Numbered from the stretch's first letter, positions 1 to 5,497 are shown. The stretch: 9,051 nucleotides of DNA from Bifidobacterium breve (GCA_943332445.1 CALQPL010000025.1:1-9051), one strand, 5' to 3'. Made by a program: numbers and translations. Notes: generated from the sequence alone by a model not told the origin.

Positions 1-724
1 GCATGGATTCAAACTCGCCGAACTCTTCGAGGATCTGCTCGTTGCTCAAGCCCAGGGCCTTGAGCAAGATGGTGACCGGCTGCTTGCGCTTGCGGTCAAC
101 GCGGACCGATACGAGGTCCTTCTTGTCGATTTCGAACTCGAGCCAGGCACCGCGGCTAGGAATGATCTTGGCGACAAAGGTGTCCTTGTCGGTGGCCTTG
201 TCGATGCTCTTTTCAAAGTAGCAACCAGGCGAACGCACCAACTGCGACACAACAACACGCTCGGTGCCGTTGATCACGAAGGTGCCCTTGTCGGTCATCA
301 AGGGGAAGTCGCCCATGAAGACGGTCTGGCTCTTGATTTCACCAGTTTCGTTGTTGGTGAATTCAGCAGTAACGAACAACGGCGCTGCGAATGTCAGGTC
401 CTTTTCCTTGCATTCTTCGACCGTGTACTTCGGGTCGTAGAACTCAGGATCAGAGAACGCCAACGACATGGTTCCCTGGAAGTCCTCGATCGGGCTGATC
501 TCTTCAAAGATCTCAGCAAGACCAGACTTCACTGGAATGTCGGTGCGTCCCGATGCGATGGCATCGTTGACCCGCGCGCGCCACAAGTCATTACCCAGCA
601 ATGAATCAAAGCTGTCGACTTGGAGCGACAAGAGGTTTGGTACCTCAAGTGGCTCGCGAATCTTTGCGAAACTAATCCGGTTGGGACCGGGTACGTGCGA
701 TGATGAAGTGCGCGAGGCGGCCAA
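1..724 (-). CDS. rpoB: DNA-directed RNA polymerase subunit beta (N-terminal part, cut by window edge)
   Basis: This is the beginning of the beta subunit of RNA polymerase, the largest part of the catalytic core together with beta prime. 241 codons are visible before the left edge. The protein starts with AASRTSSSHVPGPNRISFAK, typical of actinobacterial RpoB, followed by EPLEVPNLL and the conserved LVRSPG at residues 162-167 and PSRGAWLEFE further on. I chose the TTG at 724-722 because AASR follows it directly, as in Streptomyces-type RpoB, and because GGGAAGGA lies 6 nt upstream. No in-frame ATG exists near this end, so an ATG-only search misses the gene. The rifampicin-binding region and active centre lie outside the window. 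It follows rplL after 274 bp that hold an attenuator hairpin. Identification is certain; the start is very likely. Confidence 0.97.
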   Translation of the reverse strand, partial: MAASRTSSSHVPGPNRISFAKIREPLEVPNLLSLQVDSFDSLLGNDLWRARVNDAIASGRTDIPVKSGLAEIFEEISPIEDFQGTMSLAFSDPEFYDPKYTVEECKEKDLTFAAPLFVTAEFTNNETGEIKSQTVFMGDFPLMTDKGTFVINGTERVVVSQLVRSPGCYFEKSIDKATDKDTFVAKIIPSRGAWLEFEIDKKDLVSVRVDRKRKQPVTILLKALGLSNEQILEEFGEFESM

Positions 725-730
725 AAGAGA

Positions 731-738
731 TCCTTCCC
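731..738 (-). promoter_or_regulatory. Ribosome binding site of rpoB supporting a TTG start
   Basis: Minus-strand GGGAAGGA sits 6 nt before the TTG at 724-722. The good match and spacing decide the start of rpoB, where no ATG is available. Confidence 0.75.
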
Positions 739-775
739 TGGGCTGGCGTCTCTGGTCGCGCGCAACTTTCACGAC

Positions 776-794
776 CTATGTCCACTGGTCATAG
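776..794. repeat. Near-perfect 19-bp palindrome upstream of rpoB
   Basis: CTATG-T-CCA-C-TGG-T-CATAG is symmetric about position 785. Eight of nine pairs match; the only mismatch is T781 against T789. It ends 51 bp before the rpoB TTG. It could be an operator for a dimeric regulator or a hairpin in the rpoB leader RNA. No known site is recognised. Confidence 0.5.
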
Positions 795-946
795 CGGTGC
801 ACAAAGGCACAACTAGGGCATGACAAACAATGGTTACAGGGAAATCGGAAGGCTGCGCAGGCTTAAATCATAGCCGAGGGGGTTTAGTCAAGTACCCGCA
901 CCCCCGAAAAGGGCCCAAATCCCCTAGCAGGCAGGGCTCTAGGCAC

Positions 947-987
947 AAAAGAAGGGCCCAGGCGGAAATCCCGCCCGAGCCCCTCTT
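947..987 (-). terminator. Attenuator hairpin between rplL and rpoB
   Basis: Read as minus-strand RNA, positions 987-971 pair with 965-949 around the 5-nt loop GAUUU (970-966), giving 17 consecutive pairs including three G-U wobbles. The 3' arm ends in UUCUUU and runs into UU, then G. On the plus strand the wobbles become A-C mismatches, so the structure is directional. The site starts 11 nt after the rplL stop. A partial terminator at this junction is known in bacteria (in E. coli it lets only a fraction of polymerases reach rpoB). The U-tract is short and partly within the stem, so partial rather than complete termination is my inference. Confidence 0.75.
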
Positions 988-998
988 GGGTGAAGTAC

Positions 999-1388
999 TT
1001 ACTTCAAGACGACCGTGGCGCCGGCAGCTTCGAGAGCTTCCTTGGCCTTGTCGGCGTCTTCCTTCTTGGCCTTCTCGAGGACGGTGGCCGGAGTGGCCTC
1101 CACGAGGTCCTTGGCTTCCTTCAGACCCAGGTTGGTCAAGGTGCGAACTTCCTTGATGACCTGGATCTTCTTGTCGCCTGCGGCTTCGAGGATGACGTCA
1201 AATTCATCCTTGTCGCCTTCGGCGTCGCCACCAGCAGCGCCACCAGCAGCGGGAGCTGCAGCAACGGCCACGGGGGCAGCAGCGGTGACTTCGAAGGTGT
1301 CTTCGAACTTCTTAACGAACTCAGAGAGCTCGATCAATGACATTTCCTTGAAAGCCTCAAGCAAATCGTCTGTACTCAACTTCGCCAT
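999..1388 (-). CDS. rplL: 50S ribosomal protein L7/L12
   Basis: L12 forms the flexible stalk of the large subunit, where dimers bound to L10 recruit and activate translation GTPases. The protein has 129 residues, close to the family norm. An N-terminal dimerisation domain (about 1-32, MAKLSTDDLLEAFKEMSLIE) is followed by an Ala/Gly/Pro hinge (about 35-56) and the compact C-terminal domain with the conserved run KIQVIKEVR, then LGLKEAKDLVE, ending AGATVVLK. The start ATG at 1388 has AAAGGA 8 nt upstream. The gene lies 53 bp after rplJ and is followed almost at once by the attenuator that precedes rpoB, so it is the last gene before that control point. L12 is needed in several copies per ribosome, which fits its place upstream of a partial terminator. 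Certain identification. Confidence 0.98.
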   Translation of the reverse strand: MAKLSTDDLLEAFKEMSLIELSEFVKKFEDTFEVTAAAPVAVAAAPAAGGAAGGDAEGDKDEFDVILEAAGDKKIQVIKEVRTLTNLGLKEAKDLVEATPATVLEKAKKEDADKAKEALEAAGATVVLK

Positions 1389-1441
1389 GTCAGCGATCCT
1401 TTCGGGTGTGATGCCGGCCGAGGCCGACGCTTTTGTGGGCG

Positions 1442-2137
1442 TCAGCCCTGCGGGGTTTCCTCGGCCGTTTCGGCTGCTTCAGCGGGAGCTTCTGCTTCAG
1501 AGGATTCGGGGGAAGAGACAACTTCTTCAGCCTCGGCAACAGCCTCAACTGGTTCAGCGGACTCGGTGGGCTCGTCAACTTCAGCCGGGGCTGGAGCTGC
1601 TGCAGGAGCCGAACTTGAAGGATCGGCTTCTACCTTGGCGCGAAGCGCGTCGATGGTGCGTACTGCCTGTGAGAGCGGTGCAGCAAACAGTGATGCTGCG
1701 TTTTGCATGGAAGCCTTCATGGCTCCAGCAAGCTTGGCCAGCAAGACCTCACGTGATTCGAGGTTTGCGAGCTTCTTGATCTCATCGGCGGTAAGCGGTG
1801 CACCGTCAAGCACTCCACCCTTGATAACGAGCAAGGGGTTGTCCTTGGCGAAGTCACGCAGGCTCTTAGCAGCCTCAACCGGGTCACCGGAAATGAAAGC
1901 AATTGCTGAAGGTCCGACCAACAAGTCAGTCAGTCCCTCAACGCCGGCTTCCTTAACGGCGATTTTGGTTAGCGTGTTCTTCACCACGGCGTAGGACGCA
2001 TTCGCACCCAACGCAGTCCGCAACTCTTTGAGTTGGGCCACGGTGAGTCCGCGGTATTCAGTCAACACAGCAGCGTTGCTGGATCGGAATTGCTCCGTCA
2101 GCTCGGCAACTGCTGCCGACTTATCAGGCCTGGCCAT
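1442..2137 (-). CDS. rplJ: 50S ribosomal protein L10 with acidic C-terminal extension
   Basis: L10 anchors the L12 dimers to the ribosome and, in many bacteria, represses its own operon by binding the leader RNA. Residues 1 to about 170 are a normal L10: MARPDKSAAVAELTEQF at the start, then TEYRGLTVAQLKELR and the region around ALGANASYAVVKNTL. The last 60 or so residues are an extra Ala/Pro/Glu-rich, acidic and probably disordered tail ending ETPQG, giving 231 residues against about 165-180 in the usual family member. Such tails occur in other Actinomycetota. The ATG at 2137 has GGAAGGAGG just upstream, with only 3 nt between GGAGG and ATG. An intrinsic terminator lies about 30 nt before the start, so expression is probably controlled by attenuation in the leader. 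Certain identification; the role of the tail is unknown. Confidence 0.97.
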   Translation of the reverse strand: MARPDKSAAVAELTEQFRSSNAAVLTEYRGLTVAQLKELRTALGANASYAVVKNTLTKIAVKEAGVEGLTDLLVGPSAIAFISGDPVEAAKSLRDFAKDNPLLVIKGGVLDGAPLTADEIKKLANLESREVLLAKLAGAMKASMQNAASLFAAPLSQAVRTIDALRAKVEADPSSSAPAAAPAPAEVDEPTESAEPVEAVAEAEEVVSSPESSEAEAPAEAAETAEETPQG

Positions 2138-2167
2138 GGGCCTCCTTCCGTGGTGCGCCGATCATTC

Positions 2168-2204
2168 AAAACAAAAACGCTCCGGCGCAGGAGCGCACGG
2201 AGCG
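2168..2204 (-). terminator. Intrinsic terminator (attenuator) in the rplJ leader
   Basis: As minus-strand RNA, CGCUCCG (2204-2198) pairs with CGGAGCG (2184-2178); after a bulged U, GCGC pairs with GCGC, closing the loop UCCU. UUUUUGUUUU (2177-2168) follows immediately. This is a textbook Rho-independent terminator, yet it lies about 30 nt before the rplJ start, so it must act as an attenuator. A second copy of CGCUCC inside the stem (2195-2190) offers an alternative partner for the 3' arm. Confidence 0.85.
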
Positions 2205-2232
2205 TGAATTACCAACCGCGAGGTTGATGCAC

Positions 2233-2242
2233 GTTACGTAAC
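2233..2242. repeat. Perfect 10-bp palindrome in the rplJ leader region
   Basis: GTTACGTAAC is fully self-complementary with no spacer. It lies between the candidate rplJ promoter and the attenuator. A palindrome without a loop is more likely a protein-binding site in DNA than an RNA hairpin, but chance cannot be excluded. Confidence 0.3.
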
Positions 2243-2329
2243 ACACCTGCGCTGGTCGTTCGAATTTCGAACCTTCGGTGGTTCCCCAAAATTCGGAGTC
2301 CCACAACCGGCGGTCATTGGCTAGGCATA

Positions 2330-2358
2330 AGGGTACGAGGTGGGGCCAGCCCAGCCAA
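2330..2358 (-). promoter_or_regulatory. Candidate promoter of rplJ-rplL-rpoB
   Basis: Minus-strand TTGGCT (2358-2353) and TACCCT (2335-2330) are separated by exactly 17 bp, a good fit to an actinobacterial housekeeping promoter (-10 of type TANNNT). Transcription would start near 2323 and include the whole candidate L10 leader. A separate promoter is expected here because the reversed cupin gene separates rplJ from rplA. No experimental support. Confidence 0.45.
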
Positions 2359-2392
2359 CACAGGGTCGGCCTGAGCATCATTTTCGGAGAAA

Positions 2393-2408
2393 CCGTGAAA
2401 TGTCACGG
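2393..2408. repeat. Inverted repeat upstream of the cupin gene
   Basis: CCGTGA (2393-2398) and TCACGG (2403-2408) are a perfect 6-bp inverted repeat with spacer AATG. It ends 32 bp before the cupin ATG, a plausible place for an operator or a short mRNA hairpin. No clear -35/-10 pair accompanies it. Confidence 0.4.
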
Positions 2409-2440
2409 GTGCAGCAAGCGTTTACCACCATGGTTGGCCC

Positions 2441-2899
2441 ATGAGCATTCACTGGGATCCAGTCGTTGCGGCCAATGGCGCCGGCGAACTCTTGCAATAC
2501 AACGGTGGCTTGACCTACAACCTGCGGGTTGCTGGGTCACAGACCAATAATGAGTTTTCCGTTGTGGAGGTCACGATTCCACCGGGTGCACTGGGTGCTC
2601 AACCCCACATTCACCGCCATCACTCCGAGCACTTCCACGTCATCTCCGGTGAGATCACCTTCACAGTGGGAGACGAAGACGTGGTGATCAGCGACGACAG
2701 TTGGGTTTCGGTCGCGCGCGACTTTCCACACGGTTTTCGCAACGACAGCGACCAGCCAGCCACGTACCGCTGCATCTTCACCCCGGCCGGTTACGAGGAA
2801 ATTTTTCGGACCGTAGACGAAATCATCCGCACTGGTAGAGAACCCAGTGCGGATGAACTCGCAGAACTTAGAGCAAAGTACGGAACGACTCCGGCTTAA
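2441..2899 (+). CDS. Cupin-domain protein (single-domain metal-binding cupin)
   Basis: A 152-residue protein with one conserved beta-barrel cupin domain. Motif 1 is visible as H56-x-H58-x4-E63-x6-G70 and the motif 2 histidine as H97 in DFPHGFRN, so all four expected metal ligands are present. Cupins of this size include quercetin-dioxygenase-like enzymes, isomerases and small-molecule sensors; the substrate cannot be told. A helical tail (about 115-152) follows the barrel. No signal peptide is seen. ATG 2441 is the only start after an in-frame TGA at 2396; it has no good Shine-Dalgarno, so leaderless or weak translation is possible. The gene points against the ribosomal operon around it: it diverges from rplJ, and its TAA shares TTAA (2896-2899) with the rplA stop. 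Fold assignment is firm; function is unknown. Confidence 0.88.
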   Translation: MSIHWDPVVAANGAGELLQYNGGLTYNLRVAGSQTNNEFSVVEVTIPPGALGAQPHIHRHHSEHFHVISGEITFTVGDEDVVISDDSWVSVARDFPHGFRNDSDQPATYRCIFTPAGYEEIFRTVDEIIRTGREPSADELAELRAKYGTTPA

Positions 2900-3612
2900 G
2901 CGTCCGTCTCGTCAACGGTGACGTTGCGCGTGCGGTTGGGGTCAACAGCAATGCCGGGGCCCATTGAGGTGCTCAAGACGATCTTGCTGATGTAACGACC
3001 CTTGGACGATGACGGCTTGGCACGCAACACTTCTTCAAGAGCTGCGGCGTAGTTTTCGGCCAATGACTTCTCGTCGAAGGAGACCTTGCCGATGATGAAG
3101 TTCAAGTTGGAGTTACGGTCAACGCGGAACTCAATCTTTCCGCCCTTGATGTCAGCAACTGCCTTGGCAATGTCCTGAGTCACGGTTCCGGTCTTGGGGT
3201 TGGGCATCAAGCCACGTGGTCCAAGGACTCGAGCCACCCGGCCCACCTTGCCCATCATCTCGGGGGTGGCAACGGCCGCATCGAAGTCAGTCCATCCGCC
3301 GTTGACTTTTTCGATCATGTCGTCGTCACCAACGAAGTCAGCGCCAGCTTGGCGGGCCTGCTCAGCCAATTCACCGGTGGCGAACACCAGCACGCGAGCG
3401 GTCTTACCGGTTCCGTGCGGCAAGTTGACGGTGCCACGCACCATTTGGTCGGCCTTACGAGGGTCAACGCCCAATCGCATGGAGACCTGGACCGACGCAT
3501 CGAACTTGACGGTGGAGGTTTGCTTGGCCAAGCGCACTGCTTGAAGGGGGGTGTAGATCTCGCCTTCGGTGACAAGCTTGGCTGCGTTTTCGTAGTTCTT
3601 TCCGCGCTTCAT
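2896..3612 (-). CDS. rplA: 50S ribosomal protein L1
   Basis: L1 binds 23S rRNA and forms the mobile L1 stalk at the exit site, where it guides release of deacylated tRNA. At 238 residues it has the normal length. Recognisable parts are MKRGKNYENAAKLV at the start, VRLAKQTSTVKFDASV, the second-domain motif GDDDMIEKV, the highly conserved LGPRGLMPNPKTGTV, and GRYISKIVLSTSMGPGI near the end. The start ATG at 3612 has AAGGAG 8 nt upstream. The gene follows rplK after 74 bp that contain a hairpin. Its stop lies inside the end of the reversed cupin gene, so no intrinsic terminator separates them. Transcripts that run past rplA would therefore be antisense to the cupin mRNA. Certain identification. 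Confidence 0.98.
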   Translation of the reverse strand: MKRGKNYENAAKLVTEGEIYTPLQAVRLAKQTSTVKFDASVQVSMRLGVDPRKADQMVRGTVNLPHGTGKTARVLVFATGELAEQARQAGADFVGDDDMIEKVNGGWTDFDAAVATPEMMGKVGRVARVLGPRGLMPNPKTGTVTQDIAKAVADIKGGKIEFRVDRNSNLNFIIGKVSFDEKSLAENYAAALEEVLRAKPSSSKGRYISKIVLSTSMGPGIAVDPNRTRNVTVDETDA

Positions 3613-3636
3613 TGCTGCTCTCCTTAGTAGATGAGT

Positions 3637-3669
3637 CGTGGTAAGCGGACCGCGCTCGGTCCTCCCACG
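3637..3669 (-). promoter_or_regulatory. Hairpin between rplK and rplA
   Basis: As minus-strand RNA, CGUGG (3669-3665) pairs with CCACG (3641-3637) and GGACCG (3662-3657) with CGGUCC (3652-3647), loop AGCG. The two helices are joined by an asymmetric internal loop (GA opposite GCUUA). No U-tract follows, so it is not an intrinsic terminator. It ends about 11 nt before the rplA Shine-Dalgarno. Two helices joined by an asymmetric loop is the general shape of L1-binding mRNA sites, but E. coli L1 acts upstream of rplK, so this is only a possibility. Confidence 0.45.
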
Positions 3670-3686
3670 GTGGTGCTGGTGGTGCT

Positions 3687-4118
3687 TTAGTTTGAAACAG
3701 TGATGCCCATCGAACGAGCGGTGCCCGCGATGATGGTTTCAGCTGCTTCAAGATCGTTGGCGTTCAAGTCAGCCAGCTTCACGGTTGCGATTTCGCGCAC
3801 TTGCTCGCGCGTGATGGAGGCAACCTTGGTCTTGTGTGGCTCGCCCGAACCCTTTTCCACGCCAGCGGCCTTGAGGATCAAGCGTGATGCCGGCGGGGTC
3901 TTGGTGATGAAGTCAAAGCTGCGGTCTTCGTAGACCGAGATCTCAACGGGAACGATCTGTCCGCGCTGGTTCTCCGTGGCCGCGTTGTAGGCCTTGCAGA
4001 AGTCCATGATGTTCACGCCGTGCTGACCCAATGCGGGACCAACGGGCGGAGCAGGGTTGGCCTGGCCAGCCTGGATCTGCAACTTGATGAGGCCAACGAC
4101 CTTCTTCTTGGGAGCCAT
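3687..4118 (-). CDS. rplK: 50S ribosomal protein L11
   Basis: L11 binds the GTPase-associated region of 23S rRNA at the base of the stalk and is the target site region of thiostrepton-type antibiotics. The protein has 143 residues, the usual length. It begins MAPKKKVVGLIKLQIQAG and shows the Pro-rich PAPPVGPALGQHGVNIM motif (about residues 22-38), then FCKAYNAAT and PVEISVYEDRSF. The C-terminal rRNA-binding domain includes KTPPAS, GSGEPHKTKV and a run ending AGTARSMGITV. The ATG at 4118 has AAGG about 8 nt upstream. It follows nusG after 33 bp and precedes rplA by 74 bp, so it is in the same transcription unit. Nothing unusual. Certain identification. Confidence 0.98.
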   Translation of the reverse strand: MAPKKKVVGLIKLQIQAGQANPAPPVGPALGQHGVNIMDFCKAYNAATENQRGQIVPVEISVYEDRSFDFITKTPPASRLILKAAGVEKGSGEPHKTKVASITREQVREIATVKLADLNANDLEAAETIIAGTARSMGITVSN

Positions 4119-4151
4119 GTCAGAACCTTAACTTAGATGGGAAGGGGCGGA

Positions 4152-5066
4152 TCAGATTTTTTCGACTTCGTTCATTGCCAGCTCAACGGGGGTTTCACGC
4201 CCGAAGATTGACAACAAAACCTTGAGCTTTTGCGTATCTGGGTTGATCTCGATGATGGTGCCTGGCAAGGTCGCGAATGCGCCCTTAACCACAGTGATGG
4301 TCTCGCCAACTTCGATGTCAACCAGGGTTGCGGCAGCAGCAGCTTCTGCGGCTTCTGCGACTTGACCCTGTGAAACCGGAGCGAGAATGTTGATCACTTC
4401 GTCAATGGTCAGCGGTGACGGAGTGTGAGCGTGGCCGACGAATCCGGTCACACCTGGGGTGTTGCGAACAGTTCCCCATGAAGCATCAGTGAGCTCCATG
4501 CGCACAAGAACGTATCCAGGGAACTTGTTGCGCTTGATCAGCTTGCGCTGACCATTCTTGATTTCGCTGACTTCTTCCATGGGAACTTCGATCTGGAAGA
4601 TGTAGTCCTCCATGTGCATGGAGGTAACACGACTTTCAAGATTGGTCTTCACGCGGTTCTCGTAACCGGCGTAGGAGTGGATGACGTACCAGTCACCGAT
4701 CGCGCGCAACATCTCGCGGCGGAACTCGGCGATGGGGTCTTCTTCGTCCTCGTCAGTTGACTCAGTGTCAGCGTCAGTTGACTCAGCGGAGTCAGCAACC
4801 GGCTCGGCTACGGCCTCATCAACGACTGGGGCTGGGGCTGGGGCTACTTCAGGCTCAACAGCGGGCGCCGGCTCGTCGATCGCGTCCAAGCCCGTGGAGG
4901 GAAGGGCTTCTGGCTCCGTAACGGGAGCCTCTGCCACTTCTGATGCAGAAAAGGTCAAGCCCGCGGCAGCCGAAGAAGCGGAGTCAACATCGGGTGTTGA
5001 ATCCGTTGAGGTCACGGGGACTTCAGTCACAGTGCTTTCTTCTTCCGTTTGGTCTGACGTGGTCAT
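4152..5066 (-). CDS. nusG: Transcription termination/antitermination factor NusG with acidic N-terminal extension
   Basis: NusG binds RNA polymerase across the DNA channel and links it to Rho or to the ribosome. The conserved part starts near residue 125 with DWYVIHSYAGYENRVKTNLE. The NGN domain runs to about 235 and includes KRNKFPGYVLVRM and TPGVTGFVG. An Ala-rich linker (about 237-248) leads to the KOW domain (about 250-304) with VKGAFATLPGTI and SIFGRETPVEL. Residues 1 to about 112 are an added Glu/Asp/Pro/Ala-rich, probably disordered tail, giving 304 residues against about 180 in E. coli. Extended N-termini are known in actinobacterial NusG. A 21-bp tandem repeat lies in the tail. The ATG at 5066 is only 2 nt after the secE stop and lacks a strong Shine-Dalgarno, which suggests translational coupling to secE. 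Certain identification. Confidence 0.97.
   Translation of the reverse strand: MTTSDQTEEESTVTEVPVTSTDSTPDVDSASSAAAGLTFSASEVAEAPVTEPEALPSTGLDAIDEPAPAVEPEVAPAPAPVVDEAVAEPVADSAESTDADTESTDEDEEDPIAEFRREMLRAIGDWYVIHSYAGYENRVKTNLESRVTSMHMEDYIFQIEVPMEEVSEIKNGQRKLIKRNKFPGYVLVRMELTDASWGTVRNTPGVTGFVGHAHTPSPLTIDEVINILAPVSQGQVAEAAEAAAAATLVDIEVGETITVVKGAFATLPGTIIEINPDTQKLKVLLSIFGRETPVELAMNEVEKI
4751..4792 (-). repeat. 21-bp tandem repeat in the nusG acidic tail
   Basis: The 15-bp block CGTCAGTTGACTCAG occurs at 4751-4765 and again at 4772-4786, a period of 21 bp or seven codons. It encodes two copies of the unit (A/T)ESTD(A/E)D near residues 94-107 of NusG. It probably arose by slippage or local duplication in a disordered, weakly constrained segment. 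Confidence 0.6.
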
Positions 5067-5068
5067 GC

Positions 5069-5344
5069 TTAGCCGAAGATCCAGAAGTTCAGTTTTCCAA
5101 ATCCCACATCAAGAACAACCACGATGGCGGCGAAGATGGAGGAGAAAACCAAAACAACGATGGTGTAAGTGATGAGTTCCTTGCGCGTCGGCCAAATAAC
5201 TTTGCGCAATTCGGCAATGACTTGACGGAAGAAAAGTTGGATGCGCGCGACAAGACCAAGGCGGTTCTTGGAACCGTCCTTGTCCTTCTCGGGACCCTTC
5301 TCGGCGCTGGCCTCTTGGCTCACGCTTTCCTCACCTTGATTCAT
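5069..5344 (-). CDS. secE: Preprotein translocase subunit SecE
   Basis: SecE is the small essential subunit of the SecYEG channel and clamps the two halves of SecY in the cytoplasmic membrane. The protein has 91 residues with a charged, acidic N-terminus (about 1-27), an amphipathic helix (about 31-48, VARIQLFFRQVIAELRKV), the family signature KVIWPTRKELI at 48-58, and one membrane segment at about 59-80. This single-span form is the usual one outside the enterobacteria. The ATG at 5344 is the only start after an in-frame TAA 24 to 18 nt upstream; it has no good Shine-Dalgarno. secE is followed by nusG after 2 nt and preceded by tRNA-Trp 80 bp upstream on the same strand, probably in one transcript. 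Certain identification. Confidence 0.96.
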   Translation of the reverse strand: MNQGEESVSQEASAEKGPEKDKDGSKNRLGLVARIQLFFRQVIAELRKVIWPTRKELITYTIVVLVFSSIFAAIVVVLDVGFGKLNFWIFG

Positions 5345-5369
5345 TGACCGGCGAACCGATCGTTCTTAA

Positions 5370-5391
5370 TTGAGCCGCGGTTGCGGTTCAA
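5370..5391. repeat. Hairpin between tRNA-Trp and secE
   Basis: TTGAGCCGC (5370-5378) and GCGGTTCAA (5383-5391) form a 9-bp stem with loop GGTT, one pair being a G-T wobble. In minus-strand RNA that pair becomes A-C, leaving eight pairs. There is no proper U-tract. It could be a processing signal after the tRNA or part of the secE leader. Confidence 0.35.
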
Positions 5392-5424
5392 CACTTAGGA
5401 GAGCGGCTGATGACCGCCTCCAAG

Positions 5425-5497
5425 CAGGGGCGACAGGACTTGAACCTGCAACCTTCGGTTTTGGAGACCGACGCTCTACCAGTTGAGCCACGCCCCT
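5425..5497 (-). tRNA. tRNA-Trp (anticodon CCA)
   Basis: All arms of a 73-nt tRNA can be drawn. The acceptor AGGGGCG (5497-5491) pairs with CGCCCCU (5432-5426), with discriminator G at 5425. The anticodon stem is UCGGU/ACCGA with loop CUCCAAA, anticodon CCA at 5464-5462, reading UGG for tryptophan. The T arm is GCAGG-UUCAAGU-CCUGU. The 3' CCA is not encoded; CUUG follows instead, so it must be added by a nucleotidyltransferase. tRNA-Trp ahead of secE and nusG is a familiar gene order in bacteria, and co-transcription is likely. Confidence 0.97.

Larger units (their letters stand above)
725..946 (-). other. Leader between the rplL attenuator and rpoB
   Basis: This stretch of about 220 bp carries no gene that I can support. 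It lies between the attenuator hairpin and the rpoB start and would be the 5' leader of rpoB. It contains a near-perfect palindrome at 776-794. A possible promoter (minus-strand TTGACT at 891-886, TATGAT at 872-867) has only 13 bp between the two hexamers, so I do not call it. A separate rpoB promoter in this leader is known in other Actinomycetota but is not shown here. Confidence 0.4.
2138..2323 (-). ncRNA. L10 leader RNA (candidate) ahead of rplJ
   Basis: The 5' leader of rplJ would be about 186 nt if transcription starts just after the promoter at 2330-2358. As minus-strand RNA it shows a stem GUUCGA/UCGAAC with 3-nt loop (2272-2258), a stem CAACC/GGUUG with loop UCGC (2226-2213), and then the terminator hairpin at 2204-2168. 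L10 leaders that bind L10(L12)4 and end in a terminator are known from other Gram-positive bacteria. Position and architecture fit, but I could not match the conserved kink-turn core by eye, so the family assignment is an inference. Confidence 0.55.

Noticed and set aside
529..765. Minus-strand ATG frame near the rpoB start
   Set aside because: Out of frame with rpoB; the real frame starts at the TTG at 724 and shows conserved RpoB sequence.
468..794. Plus-strand open frame over the rpoB start
   Set aside because: Antisense to the conserved RpoB N-terminus; no ribosome binding site or recognisable protein.
867..891. Possible rpoB promoter TTGACT / TATGAT on the minus strand
   Set aside because: Spacing of 13 bp is too short for a normal housekeeping promoter, though either hexamer alone looks good.
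1015..1779. Plus-strand open frame of 254 codons opposite rplL and rplJ
   Set aside because: It spans two certain ribosomal protein genes and their gap in antisense; its Ala/Ser-rich product mirrors the Ala-rich coding strand.
4681..5347. Two plus-strand open frames opposite nusG and secE
   Set aside because: Shadows of the acidic, Ser/Ala-rich tail and of secE; no protein family signal.
5401..5420. GAGCGG / CCGCCTC hairpin just after tRNA-Trp, considered as a terminator
   Set aside because: Six pairs with a bulge and no U-tract in minus-strand RNA; too weak to call, and tRNA-Trp is probably co-transcribed with secE.
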